A stretch of 64,000 nucleotides of DNA, from the NCBI GenBank assembly GCA_900073065.1, contig FJOG01000008.1, forward strand, positions 411,631 to 475,630, in the 5' to 3' direction. The notes beneath the pieces were generated by a model. It did not search any database, was not told the origin of the DNA, and worked only from the letters and a program-made list of their open reading frames with translations. The stretch is from Phialocephala subalpina (lineage: Eukaryota > Ascomycota > Leotiomycetes > Helotiales > Mollisiaceae). Below are positions 54,788-64,000 of this stretch, one piece after another. The position numbers were made by a program, and so were the translations under genes. Within the stretch, counting starts at the first letter, position 1. Each line of letters starts with the position of its first letter.

Positions 54788-55590
54788 TTATGCTTTCCAT
54801 TCCCAAATGAAACATCTCCTCTTTCCACCGCCCTTATTCTCCGGATACTCCATATAATCATCCATACCATTAACCCTCACAAACTCGCTCATCCCCTCCA
54901 CCACTCTCCGACTCTCTATATTCTCCTCTAACACCCTAACCAACAAATTAGCATTGCCTATTAACACTACATATTCACCCAGAAAACCAAACCAAACAGC
55001 AAAAACATACCTAACAACAACCTTCCTCACCCCCTCTTCCCTCATTCCCCACCCAACCACCGCCCTAACCGCCTCCCTCGTAATGCCTTTGCCTCTCCAA
55101 TCAGGATGCAAATGATACCCTAAATCAACATCCCTGCCCTCCCCCTCTTTCCTCTCTATTCTCGCCCGATAACTCGGGATAAATCCCCCGTCGTGAGGTG
55201 CTAGACTCGCTGCTCCGATCAAAGTACCGGTCTCAGGATCTACCCTCACCATTAACACCTCACCTCAAAATTCAAGTTAAACTCCAATTCAAACTTGACA
55301 TCGGAGACATAAGGGTTATAAGGAGAAAAAGTACCTGAAGCACGCAACGCACAAAGCGAGAGATCCGCAAGACCAGCGAGATTCTGACTAATCCACCATC
55401 TCGCGCTCTCAATCGTATAAGGTTTCGGCGCGGAAATTAAAGCATTGTTAATGGATTCTATAGACAAATTCTTTTGCATTTGTTCAGCGTCCGTTTCTTT
55501 TAAAGGGGTGAGGTAAATAGGGATCGGGGAGCCGGTTGTGAGGGCGATATAGGGGGCCCCGGAAGGGGTATAGTGGAATTGGTGGGACAT
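54788..55590 (-). CDS. GNAT-family N-acetyltransferase
   Basis: Exons 55335-55590, 55011-55263 and 54788-54935 give 218 aa. Intron 1 ends at TTTGAG 55264, giving RASGEVLMVRVDPETG; intron 2 has a GTATGT donor, GCTAAT branch and GGTTAG end. The GNAT fold is shown by TLIGAASLAPHDGG (strand with conserved Gly), DLGYHLHPDWRGKGITREAV (acetyl-CoA motif A, here WRGKG), AVVGWGMREEGVRKVVVR and RVLEENIESRRVVEGMSEFV. It resembles RimJ/RimL-like and small-molecule acetyltransferases; substrate unknown. It appears intact although the neighbours on both sides are degraded. Confidence 0.85.
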
Positions 55591-56423
55591 AGTTTTTGTA
55601 GTTTAGAAGAAGGAAAGGAACTGATGGGGTGTGGGAATTGGGGGTTTTATGTACGTATTATAAGTGAGTCATGAAGTTGGAGATCCGACTCCAGGCTATC
55701 CCCTTAACGGCCACAGGGAATTTTAGTGTCGCACGGCCACATTTGTAGGAATACCAAAACATAAACATATATATAAACAACTTTTTATTTTGTTTGATTT
55801 CGATTATAATATATTTCTAAAAGCTTTTAAAGCAATCTTATTACCAAGAGTGCAATTCTTTCACGAATTACACTCTTGCACTTGAGGTGGGGCAGATTAC
55901 CGAGGGGTGCTAACCGCTTCCCGATTCGGCATTCTACTATAGCCATTACCGCATCAAAATCGCGATTATACTTCTAATTAAAATTATAAATGCAAATATT
56001 GATCAAATTGTATAATTCTGAAATATATAATAGAACTAAATAAGCGCTATTTATATATCTACTTTTTAAGTAATTTGGATTAGTAATAAATACGCAATTA
56101 ATTGATTTATACGAGCGATAATTTTGGTATTCTTATGAGTAAGCGCACTAAGCTCAAAGTGGACTGTTTTGGCCACACTAACCTAAAATGAATTGTTTTA
56201 ATCACGTGGGAAGCGCCTCTACCAGGAAAGGAAAAGCCTTACGAATAAAGAATACTCTTGGTAATAAAATTACTTTCAAAAATATAATATTTAATATTAT
56301 AAACTTTATAATAAAATATTTTAATTTTCTTTTTAAATTATTTATAAATATATAATATATTAATAAGAAATCTTTTAATTAATTATAAATAATTTAAAAA
56401 TCTAATAAATAAATAAATATTTT
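55591..56423. other. Increasingly AT-rich non-coding region before the gap
   Basis: Ordinary composition to about 55730, then AT-rich, and almost pure A/T words from 56270. No coding capacity seen. Confidence 0.7.
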
Positions 56424-56749
56424 NNNNNNNNNNNNNNNNNNNNNNNNNNNNNNNNNNNNNNNNNNNNNNNNNNNNNNNNNNNNNNNNNNNNNNNNNNNNN
56501 NNNNNNNNNNNNNNNNNNNNNNNNNNNNNNNNNNNNNNNNNNNNNNNNNNNNNNNNNNNNNNNNNNNNNNNNNNNNNNNNNNNNNNNNNNNNNNNNNNNN
56601 NNNNNNNNNNNNNNNNNNNNNNNNNNNNNNNNNNNNNNNNNNNNNNNNNNNNNNNNNNNNNNNNNNNNNNNNNNNNNNNNNNNNNNNNNNNNNNNNNNNN
56701 NNNNNNNNNNNNNNNNNNNNNNNNNNNNNNNNNNNNNNNNNNNNNNNNN
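56424..56749. other. Assembly gap (326 N)
   Basis: Unresolved bases within an AT-rich block; the true length is unknown. Confidence 0.99.
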
Positions 56750-57257
56750 TTTAAATTTTAAGTTTAATTAAAATTCTTATTTTTTATAATAAATATAATA
56801 AATTAAAGAAATTAATTAAAAATAATATATAATTTCCAAGAAATTTTTATTTATTTATTATATAATTAATTATTAAAAACTAAAGAAAAAATCTAAAATA
56901 TTAAAATAAATTAATTATATAATATATTTTAAATAAAATTATAAAATTGATTTTTATTTTATATATTCTTATTCTTATTTATTCTTAGAAATTTAATATA
57001 ATAATATTCCTTTGATTTAATTTATTATTTTTATATTAATTTATTATTAAATAATAATTAAATAATTTTAATATATTTATTTTAAGAAATATAATATAAT
57101 AATATTCGAGTATTAATATTAAATTCGTTTTTTTTAAATAAATAATAATATTTCTTGAGTAAATTATTAGGAATATAATTTTATATTAATATATAATATT
57201 TCTATTGATTCTAAATCCTCCAATTGATATTATTGCCACCTTTACAGGTTATATAAT
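56750..57257. repeat. Extremely AT-rich block
   Basis: Nearly all A and T with TAATTAA/ATATAA-type words up to about 57200. Typical of heavily RIP-mutated repeats in fungi; the original element cannot be recognised. Confidence 0.65.
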
Positions 57258-58149
57258 CTAAAGCACATAACTAATTTCGAACTCGTCCTATGCATATTAG
57301 TTAGACGCGTGGAATAACCAGATCCCGCAAACAAGGACGGAATGAAGACTCACCGCCAAATCCCCCAGTTGAATCAAGCCTTTGACCCCTTCACTTCGGA
57401 TTCCCTCCATTCCTCTCACGAATTCCCTATACTCTGGAGCTCCAGGTCTCACAACGTTATCTGCCAAGACAACTGTACCCTTCCTCAACAATCCTAGCTC
57501 TTGACAAACCTTGAAATCTTGAGTATACAGCTCTTCCACGTGATCTAGGAAGATCATGTCAACATTCTTCAAATTCGCCTTCTCAACAAGCTTGTGAAGT
57601 GATTCTTCAGCTGGACCTGTGACGACAGTGATGATATCACTTAGTCCTGCAAGTTGAATTAATTGCCTCGCAACGTCGGCAAATTCGGGGTTCATTTCTA
57701 GACTCCAGACTTTGAGATCTTTCACTTCCTCGCTACTCTGAACCCTGGATTTCATGGCATGAGCGAACAAGATAGCTGAATATCCCAAGTAGCCACCCAA
57801 CTCAACAACCGTCTTTATGTTCTCCTTCTCGACAAGTTTGGAAACGATGTCGGCTTTGTGGGGACCGATGCTGATGAGAAAATCGTGCTTGTAGGAGAAC
57901 TCGTCAATTGCTGCGAGCAGAGTGAGAGGAGCCTCTTTGAACTCAGAGCATTTTGGATGCGAAAGGATGAACTTCAGAACCTCGGCTTCGCGGCCATCAT
58001 CTGACTGTGGGAGGTGTTAGAAAGTGTTTTCTGTGGTGTGTATTGGGGCGCCGGAGTGAGATGGTGCAAACCTCAATACCTGTCTCGATTGCCTTGCCCA
58101 GAGTCGGGTACTTGGCAATGAGTGCTTGAATCTCTGGTGAATGTTCCAT
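57258..58149 (-). CDS. Catechol-O-methyltransferase-like SAM-dependent methyltransferase
   Basis: Exons 58072-58149, 57354-58004 and 57258-57287 give 252 aa. The short last exon (DEFEISYVL) is needed: without the GTGAGT...ATGCATAG intron the protein would end in an unrelated tail. The Rossmann methyltransferase core shows VVELGGYLGYSAILFA (SAM motif I), KVWSLEMNPEFADVARQLI (acidic residue binding the SAM ribose), MIFLDHVEELYTQDF and VVLADNVVRPGAPEY (the metal-binding Asp/Asn region of COMT-type enzymes). It probably methylates a catechol-type small phenol in a Mg-dependent way, cytosolic. It borders the AT-rich island. Confidence 0.9.
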
Positions 58150-59868
58150 GGTGAGAAGTTCGAGGTTACGCGTTCGCTTCTTTGAAGTGAAAATCTTTAC
58201 AAGCGAGGAAGGATTGAAAACGCAGAGTTGAAAAAGCGGAATGAGATTTGAATCAGAAAGGGAGGCAGGAGAACATCTCATTAATTATATTGGTATTCCA
58301 AACGCCGCGCGCGCGGAGAAACCATGCTGCGTTGACAAGTTTCCTGTCATTCGGGACCGCCGCGACCGTTGACTGGTCGAAACCTCCCACCAACATGCGC
58401 GAACTTCGATCTTTTAGCTTCGAATAGCTTCGCGCCTTCCCCAAACACCCTAGCGCTTATGACCTCTGACGTGTTCCTTCCACTTTCAAGTTCTCAGGTA
58501 GAAGAACACCAAAACTTCCCCTTCCATTCGCATTTTTGCCCTACTTTAGAAATTCGCCGAACATCTATCCCTTACGACAAGATGCGATTGAATTGTGAGA
58601 ATTGATGTCAATATGCATCTATTTTATCGATCCCATCGAGTTGTTTGAGCCACTAAGCGCCTGGAGTGACAGAATTAATTGAGAAGCGTTCGCAAGCTTC
58701 TCCTGACTGAAAGAGGAAATCGCGACTCAGGGGCTCGCTTCTAAGCGAGGAAGCTGCGACTCTTGACGAACCATTAGATTATGAAGATACTGCGAGACGA
58801 TGTCGGTCTAAGCAAGGTCTTACTTGATAAACGTGACTTGTACAGTACAGAAATAAAGTAGTAGCATGGAAACAATTGTTTTCCAAGGAATTATTCAATA
58901 TTGCTTTGTAACCCACGACAGCGAATGTGACCAATCCAAGACAGATTGCTAAATCTGCCTTTAAATGAATCAAACTCTCAAAGGCTAGGGCTAGACATTG
59001 AAGAGTCTCAGCCCAAGTCCCGTCGCTGGCTCGAGAGTTGAGAGTTGCTGTGATCTTTGAGCGCAACGTAGATCCAGCCTCGGGTGCAGACCAGAATGGA
59101 TAGGCGTCTTCACGTGCTCCCCAACCAAAAACGGAAGATACATTTGAAGCGCCTTCCATTCTTCCAGTCTTTCTGTTCGATTCGTATAAGAAATTGCAAC
59201 TCTGTAATTCTTTCAAAATCGTCATGGCAAGCAACGAAGTAAAAATATCACACTCGTCGGCCTCGTTCCGGCGGAGATTCTGCCCGTTTTTATTTGCCCA
59301 ATCGGCAGGGGATGGCGCTGATTAAGCTTAACTTGGCACCCCCTTTTTAAACTTTTATGCGGGAAATCGTTTCACCCATGCCTAGAATTAAGGCACATGT
59401 GCTTAAGGGTCCATCGGGCTAGGCCCTGTTTGCAACTCATTTCCTTCTTCGACCATTCATCGAAATCCATTCCACGTGCTGCGCCGTTGCTCGGTCTAGA
59501 ATTCTTCTTTCAGAAGGCTTGCATCCAACCTCAGCGCGTGGCGCTCCAAGCGATGCCTCTCGTGGCCAACAAATAGATGAACGCCCCTAGAATTTTCTCG
59601 CGATGCTTGCTTCATTATCTCAACACGGAGTAATCAATACGATGGGAACCACGCTTCCAGCTTCTTGGAAAAGTCGCGCCGATGCCAGGTCAACTCGGCC
59701 TGATGCTCCCCGTTCCAGAACAAAAGGCGATCATTGCCCACTTCAAATGCATTTCTGTAGGCTCTTGACATCATCTCATCACTCTTTCTGAGATTTTGTC
59801 TGCTTCGCAATTGGCGTCTATACGTCTAGTCACTCGTTTTTAGACCTACCTGTTCCTAATTTCCAGTC
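58150..59868. other. Intergenic region with one weak ORF
   Basis: Apart from the minus-strand ORF 58779-59225 (listed separately) no gene is supported. The tail carries the promoter of the GH16 gene. Confidence 0.45.
58779..59225 (-). CDS. Possible protein of about 148 aa, unknown
   Basis: From ATG 59225: MTILKELQSCNFLYESNRKT, a Gly/Trp-containing middle (VSSVFGWGAREDAYPFWSAP) and one moderately hydrophobic segment (DLAICLGLVTFAVVGYKAIL). A GTAAGA donor near the end hints at a 3' intron. No family recognised; may be chance. Confidence 0.3.
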   Translation of the reverse strand: MTILKELQSCNFLYESNRKTGRMEGASNVSSVFGWGAREDAYPFWSAPEAGSTLRSKITATLNSRASDGTWAETLQCLALAFESLIHLKADLAICLGLVTFAVVGYKAILNNSLENNCFHATTLFLYCTSHVYQVRPCLDRHRLAVSS

Positions 59869-61019
59869 ATGGCTCCTTCAATCATCAAATTGGGTAAACT
59901 TGCCCTCGCCCTCGCCGTGTCTGCTGCAACAGTGGACGCGGCACAGTACACACTCGATCCAAGTGATGTCTATGCTGGAGCCAATTTCTTCAACATGTGG
60001 AACTTCATAACTGTTTGTACCCCTGCAACGACGTATCCAAGAATGATACTGACCACTTACGAAGGATAATGATCCAACCGGAGGCTTCGTAGACTATCAG
60101 AGTCAGGCACAAGCATCTTCTAAAGCGCTGATCGGTTACAACCCCACCAAGAACCGAGCCTTTATGGGAGTTGACTATTGGACGACCCTATCACCAACGC
60201 AGTCTGCTACCAACCGCGGTCGTGCCAGCGTCAGAATCGAGTCGAAGAAGAACTACACCAGAGGACTTTTCGTGGCAGATCTTGCCCACATGCCTTCGAG
60301 TACCTGCGGAGTTTGGCCAGCCTTGTGAGTATCCTCCTGCGATGCATAGGTCGATCAAGCTAACGGTATATAGCTGGACTGTCAACCACGTCAACTACCC
60401 TGAATGGGGCGAGATCGACATATTAGAGAACATAAACGAGAACACAAACAGTCTTCATGCGTTGCACACAACTGCAGGATGCACGGTAGCTGGGAACCAA
60501 GGCGCAACCCATCAAACCTCAACACAACAATCCTACAACTGCGATGACCAAGCCACAACTGGTCCATACGGCACAACGCAGAGTCAGTACCAGGGATGCG
60601 CTGCGACGAGCACAACTGCCAACTCATACGGTACACCATTCAACAACCAAGGAGGTGGAGTTGTGGTCATGGAATGGACAACCCACTTCATCAAGATGTG
60701 GACATTCGCACCTGGCGCTGTGCCTGCAAACATCCTCAGCGAGCAGCCTGATACTTCGACATGGGGAACCCCATCTTTCGATACCGAGGGAGGAAGCTGC
60801 ACCATGAACGACCATTTCCAGGCCCATAACATTGTCTTCGATACCACTTTCTGCGGAAACTACGCAGGTCAAGCATACTTCTGGCAGCAGACTAGCTGTT
60901 ACAAGAGCAATCCCACAGCGTATGCTACTTGCGCCCAATATGTTGCTGCCAACCCGAGCGTCTTTTCGAATGCGTACTGGATTATCAACAGCTTGAAAGT
61001 ATACCAGTGGCAGTACTGA
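59869..61019 (+). CDS. Secreted GH16 endo-1,3(4)-beta-glucanase-like protein
   Basis: Exons 59869-60012, 60065-60324 and 60374-61019 give 349 aa. A signal peptide (LALALAVSAATVDA) is followed by the mature start AQYTLDPSDVYAGANFFNMW and the GH16 jelly roll: GGFVDYQSQAQA, RASVRIESKKNYTRGLFVAD, CGVWPAFWTVN, and the catalytic ExDxxE motif in WGEIDILENIN (nucleophile and acid/base Glu both present). Cys pairs near the end (CTMNDHFQAHNIVFDTTFCG, CYKSNPTAYATC) fit an extracellular enzyme. It cleaves beta-1,3/1,4-glucans, either in wall remodelling or in plant or fungal glucan degradation. Confidence 0.93.
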
Positions 61020-62290
61020 GGAGTGGTGTAGAGAGGAGACGGTTGAGACTGTGTAAATAGACTGGATAAGCTTTGCATGTAAGACCAGAGTACCAAGAGC
61101 ATGAATCTAGGTCTATGATACGAAGAAGCACGTGATGTGACGTTCCGAAAGGAGAAAGTGCTTGGCTGGCAGGCCATGGATGCTCAGAACTCTGAATATG
61201 CAGTGAAGTTGCCTCTTTCCAGACTTCGCTTCCTGATCAGCGATTCAGCGTCTCATCATTGGTCTTCCTTTTGTTCAGCAAGTTCGCATCGCAGGAAAGC
61301 CAAGAGCACGAGAACGAAGAAAGGCAACGACGGTTTAATGAAGCCTGAGAAAATTTCAATCCATTGCCACACCTTTCAAGGACTATGAATACGTCGCGTG
61401 CTGCTTGAGTAAGCTCTGTCGTGCGATTTGAGTTTTGAGTTTCGCAAATTGAGTTTCGCTGAGGAAATGTCTTGGCCAGGTTCTACGGGGAAGAAAAAGG
61501 GCTGATTTTGGCACGACCGCAGATTTCAGTCTATGCTTACAATAAATCAACCCTTTTCTAACCAAAAAATGTATAGAGACTTCTAATCAATACCTCAAGT
61601 ATTTTTCCATCGAACGAGCCACTTTTTCAATTATTTTGGCCTGGGTAAAGGTCAATTTTCAGTGTTCGAAAGTTGCGGTTTTAGTGTTGGCGCACGAGCC
61701 AAAATCGGCCACTTATTTCTTCGCTGTGGAGTCAGGGTGATTTAAGGTTCGAAGGCTTGTCTTTTGGCGTTCCGAGATATTTGCCAGTAAGGGTATATCT
61801 GAGCATAAGCCCGCCCCACCTCTAACCTCGTAAGGCCATTTTTCGTCCATCTTCCTCAAATCTCGAAACAAACATAAGTCTATGCTTTGAGTACCCTTTC
61901 CTACTGCGCTTGCGGAATAAAAAAATACGCCTCTGCCTTAAGCTTCCTACCATGATGCCAAAGGCCCTCTCTAGCCTCCTACACTCCAAAATGTCGCCGA
62001 TTTCGTGTTCCAGAAAGCTGCTCGTTGCTTTGAGAATGAGCAAAGGAATCGAGGTGTGATACCCTCGAACTATTTATGGCGCAGGTATGATTCACCAAAT
62101 TCTCGGGTTGTACAGTTTCAAAGTATACAGAGTATGTGTAAAGTTACACCATGTCGTTTGCTACCTTATCTGTGGTATATCACCACCAAATGTGGCTATG
62201 CTGTCGACTATTTATCATTGCAACCTCCTCCTTCCATCTTTCATCTCCGGAAAAGGTTCACTGACATATGGCTTTAGGCCCAGGTGCAAA
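61020..62290. other. Intergenic region
   Basis: No supported gene. An in-frame extension of the next gene reaches back to ATG 62087 but is not protein-like. Confidence 0.5.
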
Positions 62291-63958
62291 ATGATGACCT
62301 GCTGTCCTAGTCGCAGCTTCCTCATCACTGGAGTCCTCCTGTCGATCATTGCTTCCTGTCGCTCTTGGGATCCTAATTCGACTTGTCCGGCACAGAGTGA
62401 GGACGACAACGCAGTCTCTATTTTCGCTCCACGAAACGGCATCATAGTCTATTACGCCTCTTATTTGTGGTGCTTAGAACATTGCCAAAACTCCAGTCAA
62501 AATCAACAAGCCTTAGCGGACTTCATTCTCATTCTCCTCGGGTTTTGCCTTCCCGCCGTCATCTTCAGCACCGTAGTTCCTAGGAGGTGGCGTCTTGATT
62601 TATCGGAACACTTTTTCAAAATCAGTCACCATCGGATTCTCACGGCAACAAAGCTATGCATCTCCTTGCCTGCGATCTGCGTTGTCGCGGCTCTCGATAT
62701 GGTCGTCTGGATCACGTGTATTGTGACTTTTGTTGGACCGATGGTATTTGGCGGGGTTCTGGAAATGTTCTTGGATTATCGAGTGGTCACATTTCTGAAG
62801 AGTCACCCAGAAATTCCCGCGAAAGAGGGATTGGAGGCGATTGTTGGTTTGCTGTGTGGAAACTTAGCCCAGGACCCCGATGGAATCTTGACGACCGGAA
62901 TTCACAACGCGCTCATCCCAACCAAAATTTCAAAAGAATCGCTCAAGACCGCAAAGTCTCGCCTAGCCGCGATTACGAATACTCATGAGACCTTCGGAAG
63001 AACGATTGGTATTCCAACTGCTTTCTTTCTGGTTGGGTTCTTGTACAATGCTGCACAACCGACCCCTACTGGCACAATTTCATTTGGAATCTTTTGGATG
63101 GTCCTAGTTGTTGCTGCTATTGTGTCCGGAACTCTTCTTGCGGGAAACGACCCATACCCTATCAGCTTGCTTGTGAATAGCATTCATGTCACAAGACCAC
63201 GAACGAGACTGAGGCTTTTGACAGATATGTACGATTCGGAATTTCATCCTGCCCCTATGTGGAATAGAGGGCTAAGTAAATACCAATGGCTGAGGAACAC
63301 GACACTCTGGACGCATCCAAGCGGCACCGAGCAGTGTGTCTTCAGGGAGCGGATTGGACTTGATCAATGGAGCTGGGCATTTATCACGGTCACAACATGG
63401 CTGTTGGTTGCGATACCAAGCTTCCTGTCGTTCTCATTTGGGTACTTCATACCCTGGCCATGGTTCGGGTGTCTAAGCTTGCTTTATACCACCTATTTCC
63501 TGACACAAACACTCCTCGTCTTTGCGGCGATTGTCATGGCATGTCTGAACGAACCTTTCCATAATGTTTGGCGTCCATGGCATTCTCTATCAAGAATCCC
63601 CCGATCAATCGGTTACACATGTTCTCTGTATATTCTAGCGGCTTTCACGGGGATAGCAACCTTAGCGGCTGCTTCGGCTACCGTCATCGGCCTGGCTTTT
63701 CAAGATTCTGACCGTTTCGTGGATGCTTGTTTTTGTTCCGCACCGGTGTCTTCTTGGTTGCAGCCGTCATCACGACGTACTTCCTACTTGCACTTTGAAT
63801 TCATCAGTCAAGAGCACTCTGACTTTGTACATCGCCTTGAGAAGAGCCTGTACGGGAGCGCTGCTGTTTTCACTGCCCTTCTTTGTTTTCTCGGATGGTG
63901 GTATCAACGGTCGCTGCGCGGCTCTTTGAGGGAAGTCGTAAAAAGCATTGAGGCATGA
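62291..63958 (+). CDS. Multi-pass integral membrane protein, unknown
   Basis: Start taken at ATG 62291 (MMTCCPSRSFLITGVLLSII), a signal or first TM segment, giving 555 aa; the upstream in-frame ATG 62087 adds an unlikely leader. Helices include ADFILILLGFCLPAVIFSTV, VAALDMVVWITCIVTFVGPM, ISFGIFWMVLVVAAIVSGTL, AFITVTTWLLVAIPSFLSFS, LYTTYFLTQTLLVFAAIVMA and ILAAFTGIATLAAASATVIG. A cytosolic loop near the middle carries basic RTRLRLLTDMY. At about 63720-63800 the annotated frame turns polar, while another frame encodes a good TM helix (FRTGVFLVAAVITTYFLLAL), suggesting two compensating frameshifts or a missed splice. No family recognised. Confidence 0.7.
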   Translation: MMTCCPSRSFLITGVLLSIIASCRSWDPNSTCPAQSEDDNAVSIFAPRNGIIVYYASYLWCLEHCQNSSQNQQALADFILILLGFCLPAVIFSTVVPRRWRLDLSEHFFKISHHRILTATKLCISLPAICVVAALDMVVWITCIVTFVGPMVFGGVLEMFLDYRVVTFLKSHPEIPAKEGLEAIVGLLCGNLAQDPDGILTTGIHNALIPTKISKESLKTAKSRLAAITNTHETFGRTIGIPTAFFLVGFLYNAAQPTPTGTISFGIFWMVLVVAAIVSGTLLAGNDPYPISLLVNSIHVTRPRTRLRLLTDMYDSEFHPAPMWNRGLSKYQWLRNTTLWTHPSGTEQCVFRERIGLDQWSWAFITVTTWLLVAIPSFLSFSFGYFIPWPWFGCLSLLYTTYFLTQTLLVFAAIVMACLNEPFHNVWRPWHSLSRIPRSIGYTCSLYILAAFTGIATLAAASATVIGLAFQDSDRFVDACFCSAPVSSWLQPSSRRTSYLHFEFISQEHSDFVHRLEKSLYGSAAVFTALLCFLGWWYQRSLRGSLREVVKSIEA

Positions 63959-64000
63959 ATTGTTCTTTTACTTGAAGTAGGGAAACAACAACCCCCCTTC

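Overview
The window reads as nuclear DNA of a filamentous ascomycete, most likely a leotiomycete (inference). Support: many genes split by 45-130 nt introns with GTRAGT-type donors and CTRAY branch points; families such as the giant DUF3638/DUF3645 protein, Zn(II)2Cys6 factor, Clr5-ankyrin protein, HET protein, DUF1996, PQQ pyranose dehydrogenase (AA12) and cutinase; and nonsense changes of the CAA-to-TAA and TGG-to-TAG type expected from repeat-induced point mutation (RIP). Splice models below were worked out by hand from reading frame, intron phase and family patterns.

Layout. 0-2.5 kb: C-terminal end of the DUF3638/3645 gene, running off the left edge. 3.8-5.4 kb: secreted AA12-type dehydrogenase (minus), in a gene-poor stretch with a decayed direct repeat on each side. 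8.1-11.9 kb: nine-exon Zn2Cys6 transcription factor and a small unknown gene. 12.5-19.8 kb: the most unusual part, six same-strand paralogs of a small protein resembling the protease-like beta-barrel of Ty1/copia Pol but without its catalytic Asp; two look intact (B2, B4), four carry single disabling changes, and an intact sulfotransferase-like gene lies antisense inside. 20.7-22.0 kb: a DUF1996 secreted protein between members of a dispersed repeat. 22.5-29.4 kb: Clr5-ankyrin protein, a 101-aa one-pass membrane protein, and a SUR7/PalI-like membrane protein whose exons lead into an unassigned C-terminal region. 30.3-34.1 kb: a decayed and an intact coiled-coil gene.

35-48 kb: a broken cutinase, then dense conserved housekeeping: TAF6, thymidylate kinase (CDC8), GTP cyclohydrolase I (FOL2), TAF11, queuine tRNA-ribosyltransferase accessory subunit (QTRT2), an LCCL membrane protein and an NmrA-like protein. 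TAF6/CDC8 and FOL2/TAF11 are divergent pairs with short shared promoters. 48.3-49.6 kb: a second, differently spliced DUF1996 gene.

49.9-57.3 kb: a decayed accessory island holding an internally deleted FAD monooxygenase, a HET relic, an ankyrin relic full of CAA-to-TAA stops, AT-rich blocks and a 326-base assembly gap; one intact GNAT acetyltransferase sits inside it. 57.3-64 kb: a COMT-like O-methyltransferase, a GH16 glucanase and a multi-pass membrane protein. The picture is a conserved core (36-48 kb) flanked by accessory DNA shaped by duplication and RIP-like decay.
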